Origin: Pseudoalteromonas rubra
GTDB lineage: Bacteria > Pseudomonadota > Gammaproteobacteria > Enterobacterales > Alteromonadaceae
Assembly: GCF_000238295.3 (NCBI RefSeq)
Contig: NZ_AHCD03000028.1
Coordinates: 1-61,508 of the forward strand
Reading direction: 5' to 3'
DNA: 61,508 nucleotides
The translations under genes and the position numbers were made by a program. How positions within the stretch are numbered: position 1 is the stretch's first letter; each line of letters begins with the position of its first letter. The notes under the pieces were generated by a model, which was not told the origin of the DNA, ran no database searches, and saw nothing but the letters and a program-made list of their open reading frames with translations. Shown in pieces: positions 30,643-39,138 of the stretch.

Positions 30643-31336
30643 TACGCGCCTTATTTGCGTAATGTTACTTGAGCCTGTAAAACGCGGGCTCATATTCGCT
30701 GTCAGCCTTGTCCAGGCACAAGGGGTTGGATTACTGTTTACTAATGATACCCTTATCTTTCCGTTTATAGTTTACCGGCTAACTATCAGAAGTGATTATG
30801 CGCAGAGGCTCCCTTCATCGCAGTATCTGGCATCGCTTTACCATGGCATATGGCCACCCTATTTGGTCAATAGCTTCAACCCGCCAGACTGCGAAGAAAT
30901 TCCCTCATTTTGATTCTCTTCCTTAAAAATAGGCCTATAAATTTTCTCTTGTTACTGAGCCTCAAATTCGCGGCGTATTTTCATGCATTTTTTATTGTAA
31001 GGTTGTGCATTAAAATTTTGCATGCTGATGAAACGCGCCTTCAGTGGTGAACCGGGAACTATCACAGCCACACTGATCAGTGCGCTGTGCATGTGAACGC
31101 CATATTACATACCGCATGCTATGCTAGAAGTGTTTACTTATCAATATGGTGCCACTTCTGAGGCTGCAAGCATTAGCCATAGGGTGATGACTCACTACGG
31201 GTCTGAAACCTGCTCCCTGTGTGATATCTGCACATTGTATCCACACTCCATGGCTAAAATAACAGCAACTTTGGTTGATATCGCTGCTGCGCTGTCAACC
31301 AGCCCGAGTGAGCGGCACTATGAGAGGGATAGGGAT
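30643..31336. other. 694-bp region without a convincing gene
   Basis: Open frames cover parts of it (for example 30536-30913 and the upstream extension of the RTX gene) but have no family-like sequence, signal or ribosome site. I see no repeats. Confidence 0.35.
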
Positions 31337-31996
31337 ATGAATAAGTATGGTTTGTTTGCGCTGTTACTGAGCGCGCTGAGCTTTGTTGATACGCGGGTTG
31401 CTATTGCATCAGATGGTGTGTGTACCGGCCTCAGTGGGGGCGCCATTGTCGAGGTTAAGCGTATGGCTTTGAGAACAGCGAAATCAGCGAAATACCTGGT
31501 TGTACTTAATATTGTTGGCACTGTTGAGGCCGAAACATTCCGCCTGACACGAGACGGTCGGCGTATCAAAGTGATGCGGGCGACGTCTGACAGTGCCAGT
31601 TGTGTGTTTATTTATGCCAGCCAGGTCGAGCAAGTTCAGGTTTATCTGGGTGATGGTGATGACAATTACGACGGTCGCACTATTACGATAGCGCAGCATA
31701 TCTGGGCAGGTAACGGTGACGATGAAGTCATGGGGGGCCGCAGCGGAGATAGGCTATTTGGTGGTGCTGGCAATGATGCACTAAGTGGCTTTGCCGGGCG
31801 TGACAAGCTGGTAGGTGGGCCTGGCGATGATACCCTCAACGGTGGCGGTGACAAAGATGTACTGGAAGGTAAAGAGGGCAACGATATCCTGGCCGGAGGC
31901 GCGGGGTACGATACCCTGAACGGTGGTGCCGGGCGCAATCAACTGTATCAGGGCGACATAGTCACCAGCGAAAAAGAGCGGGGCGGTTGGTACTGA
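31337..31996 (+). CDS. Small exported protein with RTX-type calcium-binding repeats
   Basis: The 219-residue protein begins with a signal-like hydrophobic segment (MNKYGLFALLLSALSFV). The C-terminal half has glycine/aspartate nonapeptides such as GGAGNDALSG, GGPGDDTLNGG and GGAGYDTLNGG, which form calcium-loaded beta-rolls. An N-terminal Sec signal with RTX repeats is unlike type I-secreted RTX toxins, whose signal is C-terminal. No hlyBD-like genes are nearby. The AGGGAT-preceded ATG at 31337 was chosen over a 72-codon longer frame. Confidence 0.7.
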   Translation: MNKYGLFALLLSALSFVDTRVAIASDGVCTGLSGGAIVEVKRMALRTAKSAKYLVVLNIVGTVEAETFRLTRDGRRIKVMRATSDSASCVFIYASQVEQVQVYLGDGDDNYDGRTITIAQHIWAGNGDDEVMGGRSGDRLFGGAGNDALSGFAGRDKLVGGPGDDTLNGGGDKDVLEGKEGNDILAGGAGYDTLNGGAGRNQLYQGDIVTSEKERGGWY

Positions 31997-32065
31997 GCCC
32001 GACGGACCTGTGTGCTTACTCAGGCAAGGCCATTGAGCGTGTTCAGTGGCCGTTAGCCACCTTGC

Positions 32066-32770
32066 TTACGCAAGATCTTTACCAATCCACACGACTTTAC
32101 CAATGATTTCAAGTTGCTCCAGTTCGTCTGCACGGACAACCTGTTCGACGTATTCTTTGTTATCACTGATCAGTCTGACTGAGCCATCCAGATACTGTTG
32201 TAACCGTTTGGCATATAACTCTTCGCCCAGCCGGACCACATAGATCAGGCCTTCGCTGAGCTTTTTATCGCTCAGATCGACCAAAATGGTGTTGTTGTTG
32301 TGGATGGTGGGTTCCATCGAGTCGCCTTTAGCAAACACAACTGCCAGTTCACTTTTATCGAGGTTTTTGTAGTCAATCCACTTTTTTCTGAACGCCAGAT
32401 GGCGCGCAACCTGGGCATTATCATTAAAGGCACCATACCCGGTACTGACCGAGACATGATAACCAGGCACTAAGACAAAGGCTTCGTTAAACTCATCCAG
32501 TTTGACCAGCGGTTGGGTGATGATAGGGGATTGGGGGCAATCTGCGGCGGTCTCCCCCTGGATCAGCCACATCAGGTCAACATTGGCGACCTGAGCAATG
32601 CGCTCTACAATACTCAGTTTCGGATCTTCACCTTTAAGTATGCGTCTTAAGGTGCCTTCAGAAATGTCAATTTTTGACGCAAAGGCACGAATGCTATGCG
32701 GTTTAATTGCATATTCAACGCGCTCTGCGAATGCCGAGCTGTCAGCTTCCGTATTGTATTGTTTTTCCAT
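32066..32770 (-). CDS. XRE/S24 LexA-like transcriptional repressor
   Basis: The 234-residue protein has an N-terminal HTH (FASKIDISEGTLRRILKGEDPKLSIVERIAQVANV) and a C-terminal S24 peptidase-like domain. The Ser is in AKGDSMEPTI and the Lys probably in ELYAKRL. Such proteins (phage CI/C2 type) usually autocleave after RecA activation. It faces a small HTH gene, and repeated TTACGCA heptamers fill the shared promoter. I start at ATG 32770; a TTG at 32809 is possible. Confidence 0.8.
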   Translation of the reverse strand: MEKQYNTEADSSAFAERVEYAIKPHSIRAFASKIDISEGTLRRILKGEDPKLSIVERIAQVANVDLMWLIQGETAADCPQSPIITQPLVKLDEFNEAFVLVPGYHVSVSTGYGAFNDNAQVARHLAFRKKWIDYKNLDKSELAVVFAKGDSMEPTIHNNNTILVDLSDKKLSEGLIYVVRLGEELYAKRLQQYLDGSVRLISDNKEYVEQVVRADELEQLEIIGKVVWIGKDLA

Positions 32771-32872
32771 TGTTTGATACCACGCCTCTGATGTCCCATT
32801 TTTAAGCAATAAGGCATTATAGGAACTTATATGGGAAAACGCAATTCAAATTTTTACGCAAAATTTTGATTG

Positions 32873-32892
32873 TTACGCATTGATCTGCGTAA
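32873..32892. promoter_or_regulatory. Perfect operator-like dyad TTACGCA-N6-TGCGTAA
   Basis: TTACGCATTGATCTGCGTAA is a perfect dyad in the divergent promoter of the S24 repressor and the HTH gene. Single heptamers recur at 32854-32860, 32919-32925 and 33023-33029, and two more lie upstream of the subtilase (34871-34877, 34952-34958). The S24 repressor is the obvious candidate to bind them. Confidence 0.6.
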
Positions 32893-33047
32893 AAAACTAA
32901 ACTATCATCTTTCATAAATTACGCATTGGCGGTGTTTTAAGGATTCAGTCCGCGTTAACAGCCATTGCTGATAGTAGATAATGACCCAATTACACCAATA
33001 TGTATGGGTAACATGACAAGATTGCGTAAAAAAGTAAGGAAGTGGAT

Positions 33048-33398
33048 ATGACCAGCACAGCAAACTGCAAGATCCCAACAGACACTATGATTAACCCGTT
33101 CACTCTGGGAGGAGGTGTGCCATCACCGCAACAAGATAACGCACAGGCTTTTGATTTGTTGCGTGCGCCCCGGGGGGCACAGTTATTAAAGTATGCGCGT
33201 AAATTAAGAGGGTTTACTCAGGCAGAATCTGCCGCAAGTTATGGTATTGAGGAGCGTACTCTGAGGCGCTGGGAAAATAACGAGTTTAACCCCAGGTGGA
33301 ATGATGTGATTTCACTGCTTGAGGATGTGTATTTTATGGATATTATGCAGGCGATATCTGGCGTCAGGTCGATGCAAGCGCAGGGGATATCAGTCTAA
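33048..33398 (+). CDS. Small XRE-family helix-turn-helix protein
   Basis: The 116-residue protein has one HTH: YARKLRGFTQAESAASYGIEERTLRRWENNEFNP. The rest has no recognised domain. It is divergent from the S24 repressor, an arrangement that resembles a phage-type switch, although no phage structural genes are near. ATG 33048 is preferred to GTG 33042 because of spacing from AAGGA. Confidence 0.7.
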   Translation: MTSTANCKIPTDTMINPFTLGGGVPSPQQDNAQAFDLLRAPRGAQLLKYARKLRGFTQAESAASYGIEERTLRRWENNEFNPRWNDVISLLEDVYFMDIMQAISGVRSMQAQGISV

Positions 33399-33487
33399 AC
33401 CTGTGAGGCCAGTCCGGACTGTTTTGTTAATTAAACATGCCTGACTTGGCAGCAGTTCAGCACGAAGGCTGAACTGCTGACAGTCAC

Positions 33488-34627
33488 TTACAAATGAATA
33501 ATGCTGTCGGCATTTCCATCTGGATCACCGGATGCACGTCCATCAGTTCTGGGGTTACCATTGTTCATCATGATCACGGCACAGGCCGCAGGTGATGCCA
33601 TGGATGTGCCCGACATGGTTGTCGTGCCACCGCCGCTGCGAGTTGACAAAATACTGACGCCCGGAGCCGCGTAGTCAACAGGTGGGTTACCATAATTCGA
33701 GAAGCTGGCGAAGCGGTCATTGGCATCCGTCGCTGAGATGGTATATACGCGCGGATGCGAAGCGCTGGCAGGTGAGACGTTGCTGGCATGCTGGCTTTCA
33801 TTACCTGCTGCAATCACAAAGAAAGCACCAGATTGCTGTGCTGCGCTTTCAACGGCATCATTCAGCTCCTGGTTAAAACCACCACCGAGGCTCATATTGA
33901 CACAATCTCCCGGTGACGCATTGGCTGCGACATGGTCAATACCAGCCAATACGCCCGACCAGCTGCCAGAGCCACGTGAGTCGAGTACTTTCACCGGAAT
34001 AACGGTGGCCCCAGCCGCGACACCAACCACATCCTGGCTATTATCCAGCGCCGCAATGGTGCCGGCAACATGGGTGCCGTGACCATTGGCATCATCTACG
34101 CCGGCATTCTTGCCTTTACTAAATGCGCTGAAACCCCGGCTGCTGTCAACATTCAGGTCGGCATGATCAACATCGATACCGGTATCTATAACCCAGGCTG
34201 TATAGCCGTTGCCATCAACCGGGCCACCTACGCGGCTGACACTCCATGGAATGGTTTGGTTTTGCGTGCCGCCACCGGGTTTGCCAAGTTTTTTTGCCGG
34301 GCTGGCATAGACAGCACCGTCTGGCGTAAAGCGCATTATGGCCGATTCTGCGGCAAACATGGTACGTGCCTGATCGCAGCTCATATTAACTGCCATGCCT
34401 TTCATTGCATGCTTATAGATGTGTTTTGCTTGTGCGTTTGCACGTGCCAGCAACCCTTTGGCCTTGCCCTCAACATCCAGTTTTTCCGTCTTGTCGTCGA
34501 ATCTGACGATACAGGTATTGTTAATCGTCAGCTCAGCGGCTGCACCCTGGTAGTCGGGTTCTGACGCCGCAGCAGCGGCGCTGGATAGAGCACTTATAAT
34601 CGATAAGCAAATTAAAGAATGTTTCAT
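33488..34627 (-). CDS. Secreted subtilisin-like serine peptidase (S8)
   Basis: The 379-residue protein has a signal peptide (about residues 1-22), a propeptide-like region to ~120 and an S8 catalytic domain. The triad is Asp in AWVIDTGIDVDHADL, His in NGHGTHVAGT and Ser in MSGTSMASP. No C-terminal PPC or P/Homo B domain is seen. Two TGCGTAA heptamers ~240-330 bp upstream resemble the operator motif of the neighbouring S24 repressor. Confidence 0.9.
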   Translation of the reverse strand: MKHSLICLSIISALSSAAAAASEPDYQGAAAELTINNTCIVRFDDKTEKLDVEGKAKGLLARANAQAKHIYKHAMKGMAVNMSCDQARTMFAAESAIMRFTPDGAVYASPAKKLGKPGGGTQNQTIPWSVSRVGGPVDGNGYTAWVIDTGIDVDHADLNVDSSRGFSAFSKGKNAGVDDANGHGTHVAGTIAALDNSQDVVGVAAGATVIPVKVLDSRGSGSWSGVLAGIDHVAANASPGDCVNMSLGGGFNQELNDAVESAAQQSGAFFVIAAGNESQHASNVSPASASHPRVYTISATDANDRFASFSNYGNPPVDYAAPGVSILSTRSGGGTTTMSGTSMASPAACAVIMMNNGNPRTDGRASGDPDGNADSIIHL

Positions 34628-34960
34628 TCGTTTTTCCTGTTGTCATAAAGGTAATTGTTTTTATTTGGTTAACTCGATGTGTCGAGTTGTTTTAAAAGTT
34701 AGGTTTAAATGAACAAAAGTCAAACGGTTTGGATAAAAAAACTTATCTGGTCTGATATGTGGTCTATATAATGCTTATCATTAGTGTTTATGGAAGTGAT
34801 TATTCTTTCTTTTTCGGTGTTAAACTAAGGTACATGTACCTGAGTTACGCTACTTTTTATGACATACCGTTGCGTAAATTATTGCACTCTCCTGAAATGC
34901 CCAGTCCACTCTCCCGATAAAACACGGTTTTGATTGCACAGCAGCTGTGTGTGCGTAAAT

Positions 34961-35174
34961 TAATACCAATTTGCTTAATTAAGTGGTCTATTTTGAGGCG
35001 AGAAAATAGGGTCGATAACACCGCTCTCGCGTCCTGCTATCGCTGAGGCACCTACGTCCATGTAGGCGAGGCAAAAATTTTGCTATTTAGTTTTTCTAAA
35101 TGAGAAATTTTTAACACTGTTAGCGTCCTATTTGCTCCTTCAAATAGACAAGGTATTAAGTGAAATTGGTATAA
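34961..35174. repeat. MITE-like interspersed repeat with terminal inverted repeats
   Basis: The element starts TAATACCAATTT and ends AAATTGGTATAA, giving ~12-bp terminal inverted repeats around ~190 bp without coding capacity. It lies in the 588-bp gap between the subtilase and decarboxylase promoter/terminator regions; the rest of that gap holds nothing I recognise. No transposase is present. Confidence 0.55.
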
Positions 35175-35215
35175 TGAAGCGTAGAGGCCCGAATGGGCCT
35201 CAGAAGGGTGGGCGT

Positions 35216-36391
35216 TTAGCTGCCGAATTCGGCCTGGTGAAGTTGGATCACTTCATTGAGTACCACTGTGGTGGCACGTTTGAAGAAATTGAAGTCGGTT
35301 GCTGTTGCACTGGTGTATGCACCCATCATGCGGGTGATCACCAGATCGCCGTCTTCCAGTTTGGGCAGTTCAACGGCATCACTTATCACATCTATGCTGT
35401 CACAGGTCGGCCCCGCCAGGACACTGGGGTAGACCACATCCGCGGCTTTTAAAGTGCATAACGGGTAACAGGCCATATCAAACATGAGCCCACTGAAAGA
35501 GCCATAAATCCCGTCATCGAGATAATACCAGGTGCGGCCTTCACGCTGTGCCTGGCCCATGACTGAGGCAACGCAAGTCATGGCACCGGCAACAATAAAG
35601 CGCCCCGGCTCGGCAATCCGCTGTACCGTCTCTGGCAGCTCAGCCAGTGCCGCATTGATCGGTGCGCAAAAGGCACGAATATCCACCTGGTTGCTCGCAT
35701 AAGAAACTGGAAATCCTCCACCGATGTCCAGGCAGCTTAGCGCCGGTAATCCGGCAGCCACCACCTCGTCCATCAGTTGTTTGCACGCTTCAATAGCCGC
35801 GACATATTTGTCTGCATTGGCCGTTTGTGAGCCGACATGAAACGACAGACCTTTCACCCGAATACCCCATTGTTGTGCCTGGCGTATGAGCGTCATTGCA
35901 TCGGCCGGGCTACAACCGAATTTTTTCGACAGATCAGCATAGGCTTCACTATTGCGAAAGCTCAGTCGGATCAGTACTTCAGCCTGTTCGGTGAACTCGC
36001 GAAACTTGGCCAGTTCGTTCAGGTTGTCAACTACGAACACCTGACAACCGTAGTCCAGTGCATCGACAATATCACTGCGACGTTTGATCGGGTGCGTATG
36101 GATTGTGCATTCAGCCGGTACACCCTGCTCACGGACCAAGTTGACTTCGCCACTGGTTGCCAGATCAAAGCAGGCGCCAAGCTGAAGCAAAGTGCGCACC
36201 ACCGACGGGTGTGGCAAAGGCTTTAGTGCATAGTGTAAACGTACTCCGGGCAATGCATCAGCAAGGGTCAGATAGTGTTCACGCACTTGCGCACAATCGA
36301 GCATCAATAAGGGTGAGCCGTACTGAGCAACTAAGTCGGTGACCAGAGTTGCGTCGATATCAAAATTTTGTACTTGCGGCTGAATAGGCAT
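35216..36391 (-). CDS. Type III PLP-dependent decarboxylase (ornithine/lysine decarboxylase-like)
   Basis: The 391-residue alanine-racemase-fold enzyme has the PLP lysine in LHYALKPLPHP, SFHVGSQT, LDIGGGFPVSY and AEPGRFIVAGA. The C-terminal GPTCDSIDV motif supplies the active-site Cys and Asp. The eukaryotic-type ornithine decarboxylase subfamily is most likely; lysine or carboxynorspermidine decarboxylation cannot be excluded. With speA-speB it would give the cell a second route to putrescine or cadaverine. Confidence 0.82.
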   Translation of the reverse strand: MPIQPQVQNFDIDATLVTDLVAQYGSPLLMLDCAQVREHYLTLADALPGVRLHYALKPLPHPSVVRTLLQLGACFDLATSGEVNLVREQGVPAECTIHTHPIKRRSDIVDALDYGCQVFVVDNLNELAKFREFTEQAEVLIRLSFRNSEAYADLSKKFGCSPADAMTLIRQAQQWGIRVKGLSFHVGSQTANADKYVAAIEACKQLMDEVVAAGLPALSCLDIGGGFPVSYASNQVDIRAFCAPINAALAELPETVQRIAEPGRFIVAGAMTCVASVMGQAQREGRTWYYLDDGIYGSFSGLMFDMACYPLCTLKAADVVYPSVLAGPTCDSIDVISDAVELPKLEDGDLVITRMMGAYTSATATDFNFFKRATTVVLNEVIQLHQAEFGS

Positions 36392-37108
36392 AGCGACTCC
36401 AAATAGTATCAGCGAATAACGACCTGCAGGCTGTCAGTGTGACCGGTGCTTGTTTGTGGTGCACACGATCAACGCCTCAGGTCTTGAGCAAAGCGACTCA
36501 GGTGTTGGCGACGCAGCAGCGTATTACCTTTACCTGAACCAGTGATAGATCCTGGATAGTTGCTCTATCGCCTTGCCACAGGGTGACCACGTCATGACGG
36601 GCTCATTGACACGTCATGCTAAACACACCACCGCGATGTACTCGGATTGGCTATCTTCAGAAAACACGCAAATAGTAGGGCGCAAGGGGAGGGCGCGCAA
36701 GCTTTAGTTCGACGAGAAATTTTGCTGCTGAGTGACAAATTTTTTTGTCGTAGATCAAGCTTTATCAGCTTATAGAAATGGGAATAAAGTGACTCAGATG
36801 AAGTTTCATTATTTTTTGAACAGAATAAAACAGGGTCTCTTAGGAGTGGCTTTTGAAACCCTGAGCAATGCTGTGTAATGCTTAGGAGGATGGGAAGTTT
36901 GATTTTTATAATTTTGATAATGTTGAATATTTTTTGTTTCTCGATGAGTAATCCTACTTGTTTTTGAAATTTGTCCGGGGCGAATTTCTCTTGCTATGGT
37001 GACCTCAGTTAGCCAGCAAGGGTCAGACATGATGGTCAATCGTTGACCTGCGCTGCACTGTTTAACCATTAACATTTTTTACTCGTTACTTTCTAAAAGG
37101 ACATAACC
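36392..37108. other. 717-bp intergenic region
   Basis: This region separates the divergent decarboxylase and exported-protein genes. Only a loose inverted repeat (CAGGGT...ACCCTG, ~36829-36861) was noticed. I see no gene. Confidence 0.35.
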
Positions 37109-37891
37109 ATGAAAACCTTATCTTTGTCATTTGCTGCAGTCGCTTTGTTCAGTGCATTTGGTAGCCAGGCTACGGCTTATCAAAATGTGTTTGATACTGA
37201 TGGATACGAGCGTTTGACTAACTACACCTCAGGCCCGGTAAGCTCAGCATTACTAACCGGCGAGTTTGCGCATAATTTTGAAGCGCAACTGGTCCTGCGT
37301 GGTGAAGGTGCTTACTGTGAATCTGCAAACCTGTACTCTGCAAATGATGGTCGTCATATTGTTAACCTGGGTGTGAAGACGATTGCAGATCGCAATACAG
37401 TTGAAATGGGCGTTGCTATTCCTGAAGCGACACTGACCGAAAAGAAAGTACTGCATGTCAGCTGTTATGATGCGGCGGGTGACTGGTACAAAGTACTGGT
37501 TAACGTACCGGGCGCGCCTGTAGTAGATTGGCAAATCGAGCTGACACCTGCTGGTGACTTCGTGAATCAGCCTTACTCGTATGGCTATCACACGGCTTAC
37601 CACATCAGCAGCCGTCTGGTCATTGATAACCAAAACAATGACGCGCGTTGTAGCATAGTTGCAGACCGTGGTGTGTCTTTGGGCTTATTCCATGGTGAAG
37701 ATCGCAAGGGTCCATTCCATTCAGACGTTTTCACTCTGGACACTGTGGTAGATAACAAGGCTAAGAATCCAGTGCTATATCAGATCCTTGAGTGTGAAAA
37801 CGCAGTAGGTAAGACCATGGCGGTGAAAGTCTTTAACCTGACAGATCCAAACGGCATCTACACCTATGAAGATCAGCTGATTGTAAAATAA
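37109..37891 (+). CDS. Exported protein of unknown function
   Basis: The 260-residue protein starts with a clear signal peptide (MKTLSLSFAAVALFSAFGSQATA). The mature part seems to consist of two similar beta-rich halves, each with a pair of cysteines (AYCESANLYS...LHVSCYD and ARCSIVAD...ILECENAV), suggesting two disulfide-bonded domains. I do not recognise the family. It ends just before a terminator shared with the 3' end of the lodB-like gene. Its expression relative to the oxidase cluster is unknown. Confidence 0.6.
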   Translation: MKTLSLSFAAVALFSAFGSQATAYQNVFDTDGYERLTNYTSGPVSSALLTGEFAHNFEAQLVLRGEGAYCESANLYSANDGRHIVNLGVKTIADRNTVEMGVAIPEATLTEKKVLHVSCYDAAGDWYKVLVNVPGAPVVDWQIELTPAGDFVNQPYSYGYHTAYHISSRLVIDNQNNDARCSIVADRGVSLGLFHGEDRKGPFHSDVFTLDTVVDNKAKNPVLYQILECENAVGKTMAVKVFNLTDPNGIYTYEDQLIVK

Positions 37892-37966
37892 TACCACTTT
37901 GCTCCCCCCAAATGAGCAAATATAAAAATGGACAGGTATTGAAAAAGGACTTGAATTGCGAACCTC

Positions 37967-37997
37967 ACGCCGGGCTCAACTGAACTCGGCGTTTTTT
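37967..37997 (+). terminator. Rho-independent terminator of the exported-protein gene
   Basis: ACGCCG/CGGCGT stem followed by seven T residues on the plus strand. It overlaps the last codons of the opposite lodB-like gene. Confidence 0.75.
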
Positions 37998-39127
37998 TGC
38001 GTATGGCGACGTTGCCAGTAGGGGGCATCGGGCCAGCGTTGTTCCTGGCCATAATAATGCGCGCGATGAGACAGATAGTGCTGCCAGATTGCGCCGATTT
38101 GCGTCTGATGCAAGCGGGCAATTTCAATCGTGGCACTGGGATCGGTCAGGCCATGGCCTGCCAGGCTATTGGTCAGCTGCATGGCGGTTGCCATGGCATT
38201 GAACATCCCCTGCGAAGACAAAGGATCAAAGCTACATGCCGCATCGCCCAAAGCGGCCCAGCGATGTCCTGCGGTTTGGGTCAGACAGGTGCTGTTGGCT
38301 GATACTACACCATGCAGCTGCATGTTCCCTGATTGTTCAATCCCCTTTGGCAACAGAACTTTTAATCCTGCCTGTGAGCGTGCCAGGTGGCAAAACTGAC
38401 TCAGGTTATGTTGCAGTCCTTTTTCGAGTAAATCGCTGTCTGTTTGCAATGCCAGTACGCGACGCTGGGCGGGTAACTTGGCGCTATACCACCACCCTTG
38501 TGGGCTCGTATTAATGCATGCCAGTTGATTTTCTGAAGCGCAATCCAGGCTGGCCCACAGCGCAATTTGCTTATCCATTACTTTACGTTTGAGCCCGAGT
38601 TTGGTGGCAAACGCGCTGTGACGTCCGGTTGCATCAATCACAAAGTGACAGGGTACCGCGATACTTTGCGCGCTGGCCTGAACTTGTGTTTGCGTAGCCA
38701 GATGCAGTAGCCAGCCATCGCTGCCAGGCTGAGCATCCAGCAATTTAGCAGGCCAGAGCGTCTCTATGCCCCGTGCAGTCACCTGCTCGCGTAACCAGTT
38801 TTCAAATCCGGCCCGGTTAAGCTGCCAGCCCGTTCCATCCGGGTTACTGAGCGTATCGTTGATAAGGCCATGTTCACTGCCCCAATGGCTTCGAATGCCA
38901 TAGTTTGGCATATGCAGATCCTGGCGCTGTTCAAAAGCATGCAACAGATCCAGGCTGCGAAGTATCCGCGCCGCAGCAGGCGGCAGGCACTCTCCAACCT
39001 TGTCGGGGCAGGCTGCTTGCTTATCAATCAAGAGTACCTGAAAGTGGCGACTCAGTGCCAGGGCGGCGATACAGCCCGCCACCCCGGCACCCATGATCGC
39101 AATTTGACAGTGTTTTACCTGTGTCAT
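37976..39127 (-). CDS. LodB-like FAD-dependent oxidoreductase
   Basis: The 383-residue flavoprotein has the Rossmann motif IMGAGVAGCIAALALS at the N terminus, FVIDATGRHSAFA, and GDAACSFDPLSSQGMFNAM, which places it near tryptophan-halogenase/LodB-type flavoproteins. It lacks an obvious halogenase WxWxIP motif. In characterised systems LodB is needed to form the cysteine tryptophylquinone of LodA, and its gene follows lodA. The same order holds here, 11 bp after the catalase-LodA gene, so a maturation role for that protein is the best inference. It could also act on the peptides. Confidence 0.8.
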   Translation of the reverse strand: MTQVKHCQIAIMGAGVAGCIAALALSRHFQVLLIDKQAACPDKVGECLPPAAARILRSLDLLHAFEQRQDLHMPNYGIRSHWGSEHGLINDTLSNPDGTGWQLNRAGFENWLREQVTARGIETLWPAKLLDAQPGSDGWLLHLATQTQVQASAQSIAVPCHFVIDATGRHSAFATKLGLKRKVMDKQIALWASLDCASENQLACINTSPQGWWYSAKLPAQRRVLALQTDSDLLEKGLQHNLSQFCHLARSQAGLKVLLPKGIEQSGNMQLHGVVSANSTCLTQTAGHRWAALGDAACSFDPLSSQGMFNAMATAMQLTNSLAGHGLTDPSATIEIARLHQTQIGAIWQHYLSHRAHYYGQEQRWPDAPYWQRRHTQKNAEFS

Positions 39128-39138
39128 TGCGCTCGACC

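Noticed and set aside
30536..30913. 125-codon frame overlapping the orphan GG peptide
   Set aside because: It runs in another frame over the peptide gene, has no good start and no domain-like pattern.
32066..33398. Prophage remnant suggested by the S24 repressor and divergent HTH gene
   Set aside because: No integrase, attachment repeats or structural phage genes were found around it.
33488..34627. Subtilase as leader peptidase of the peptide cluster
   Set aside because: It is 9 kb away, in another transcription unit, and has the signal peptide of an ordinary secreted protease.
37976..39127. Flavin-dependent tryptophan halogenase
   Set aside because: The fold class is similar, but the WxWxIP halogenase motif was not found and the position after lodA fits LodB.
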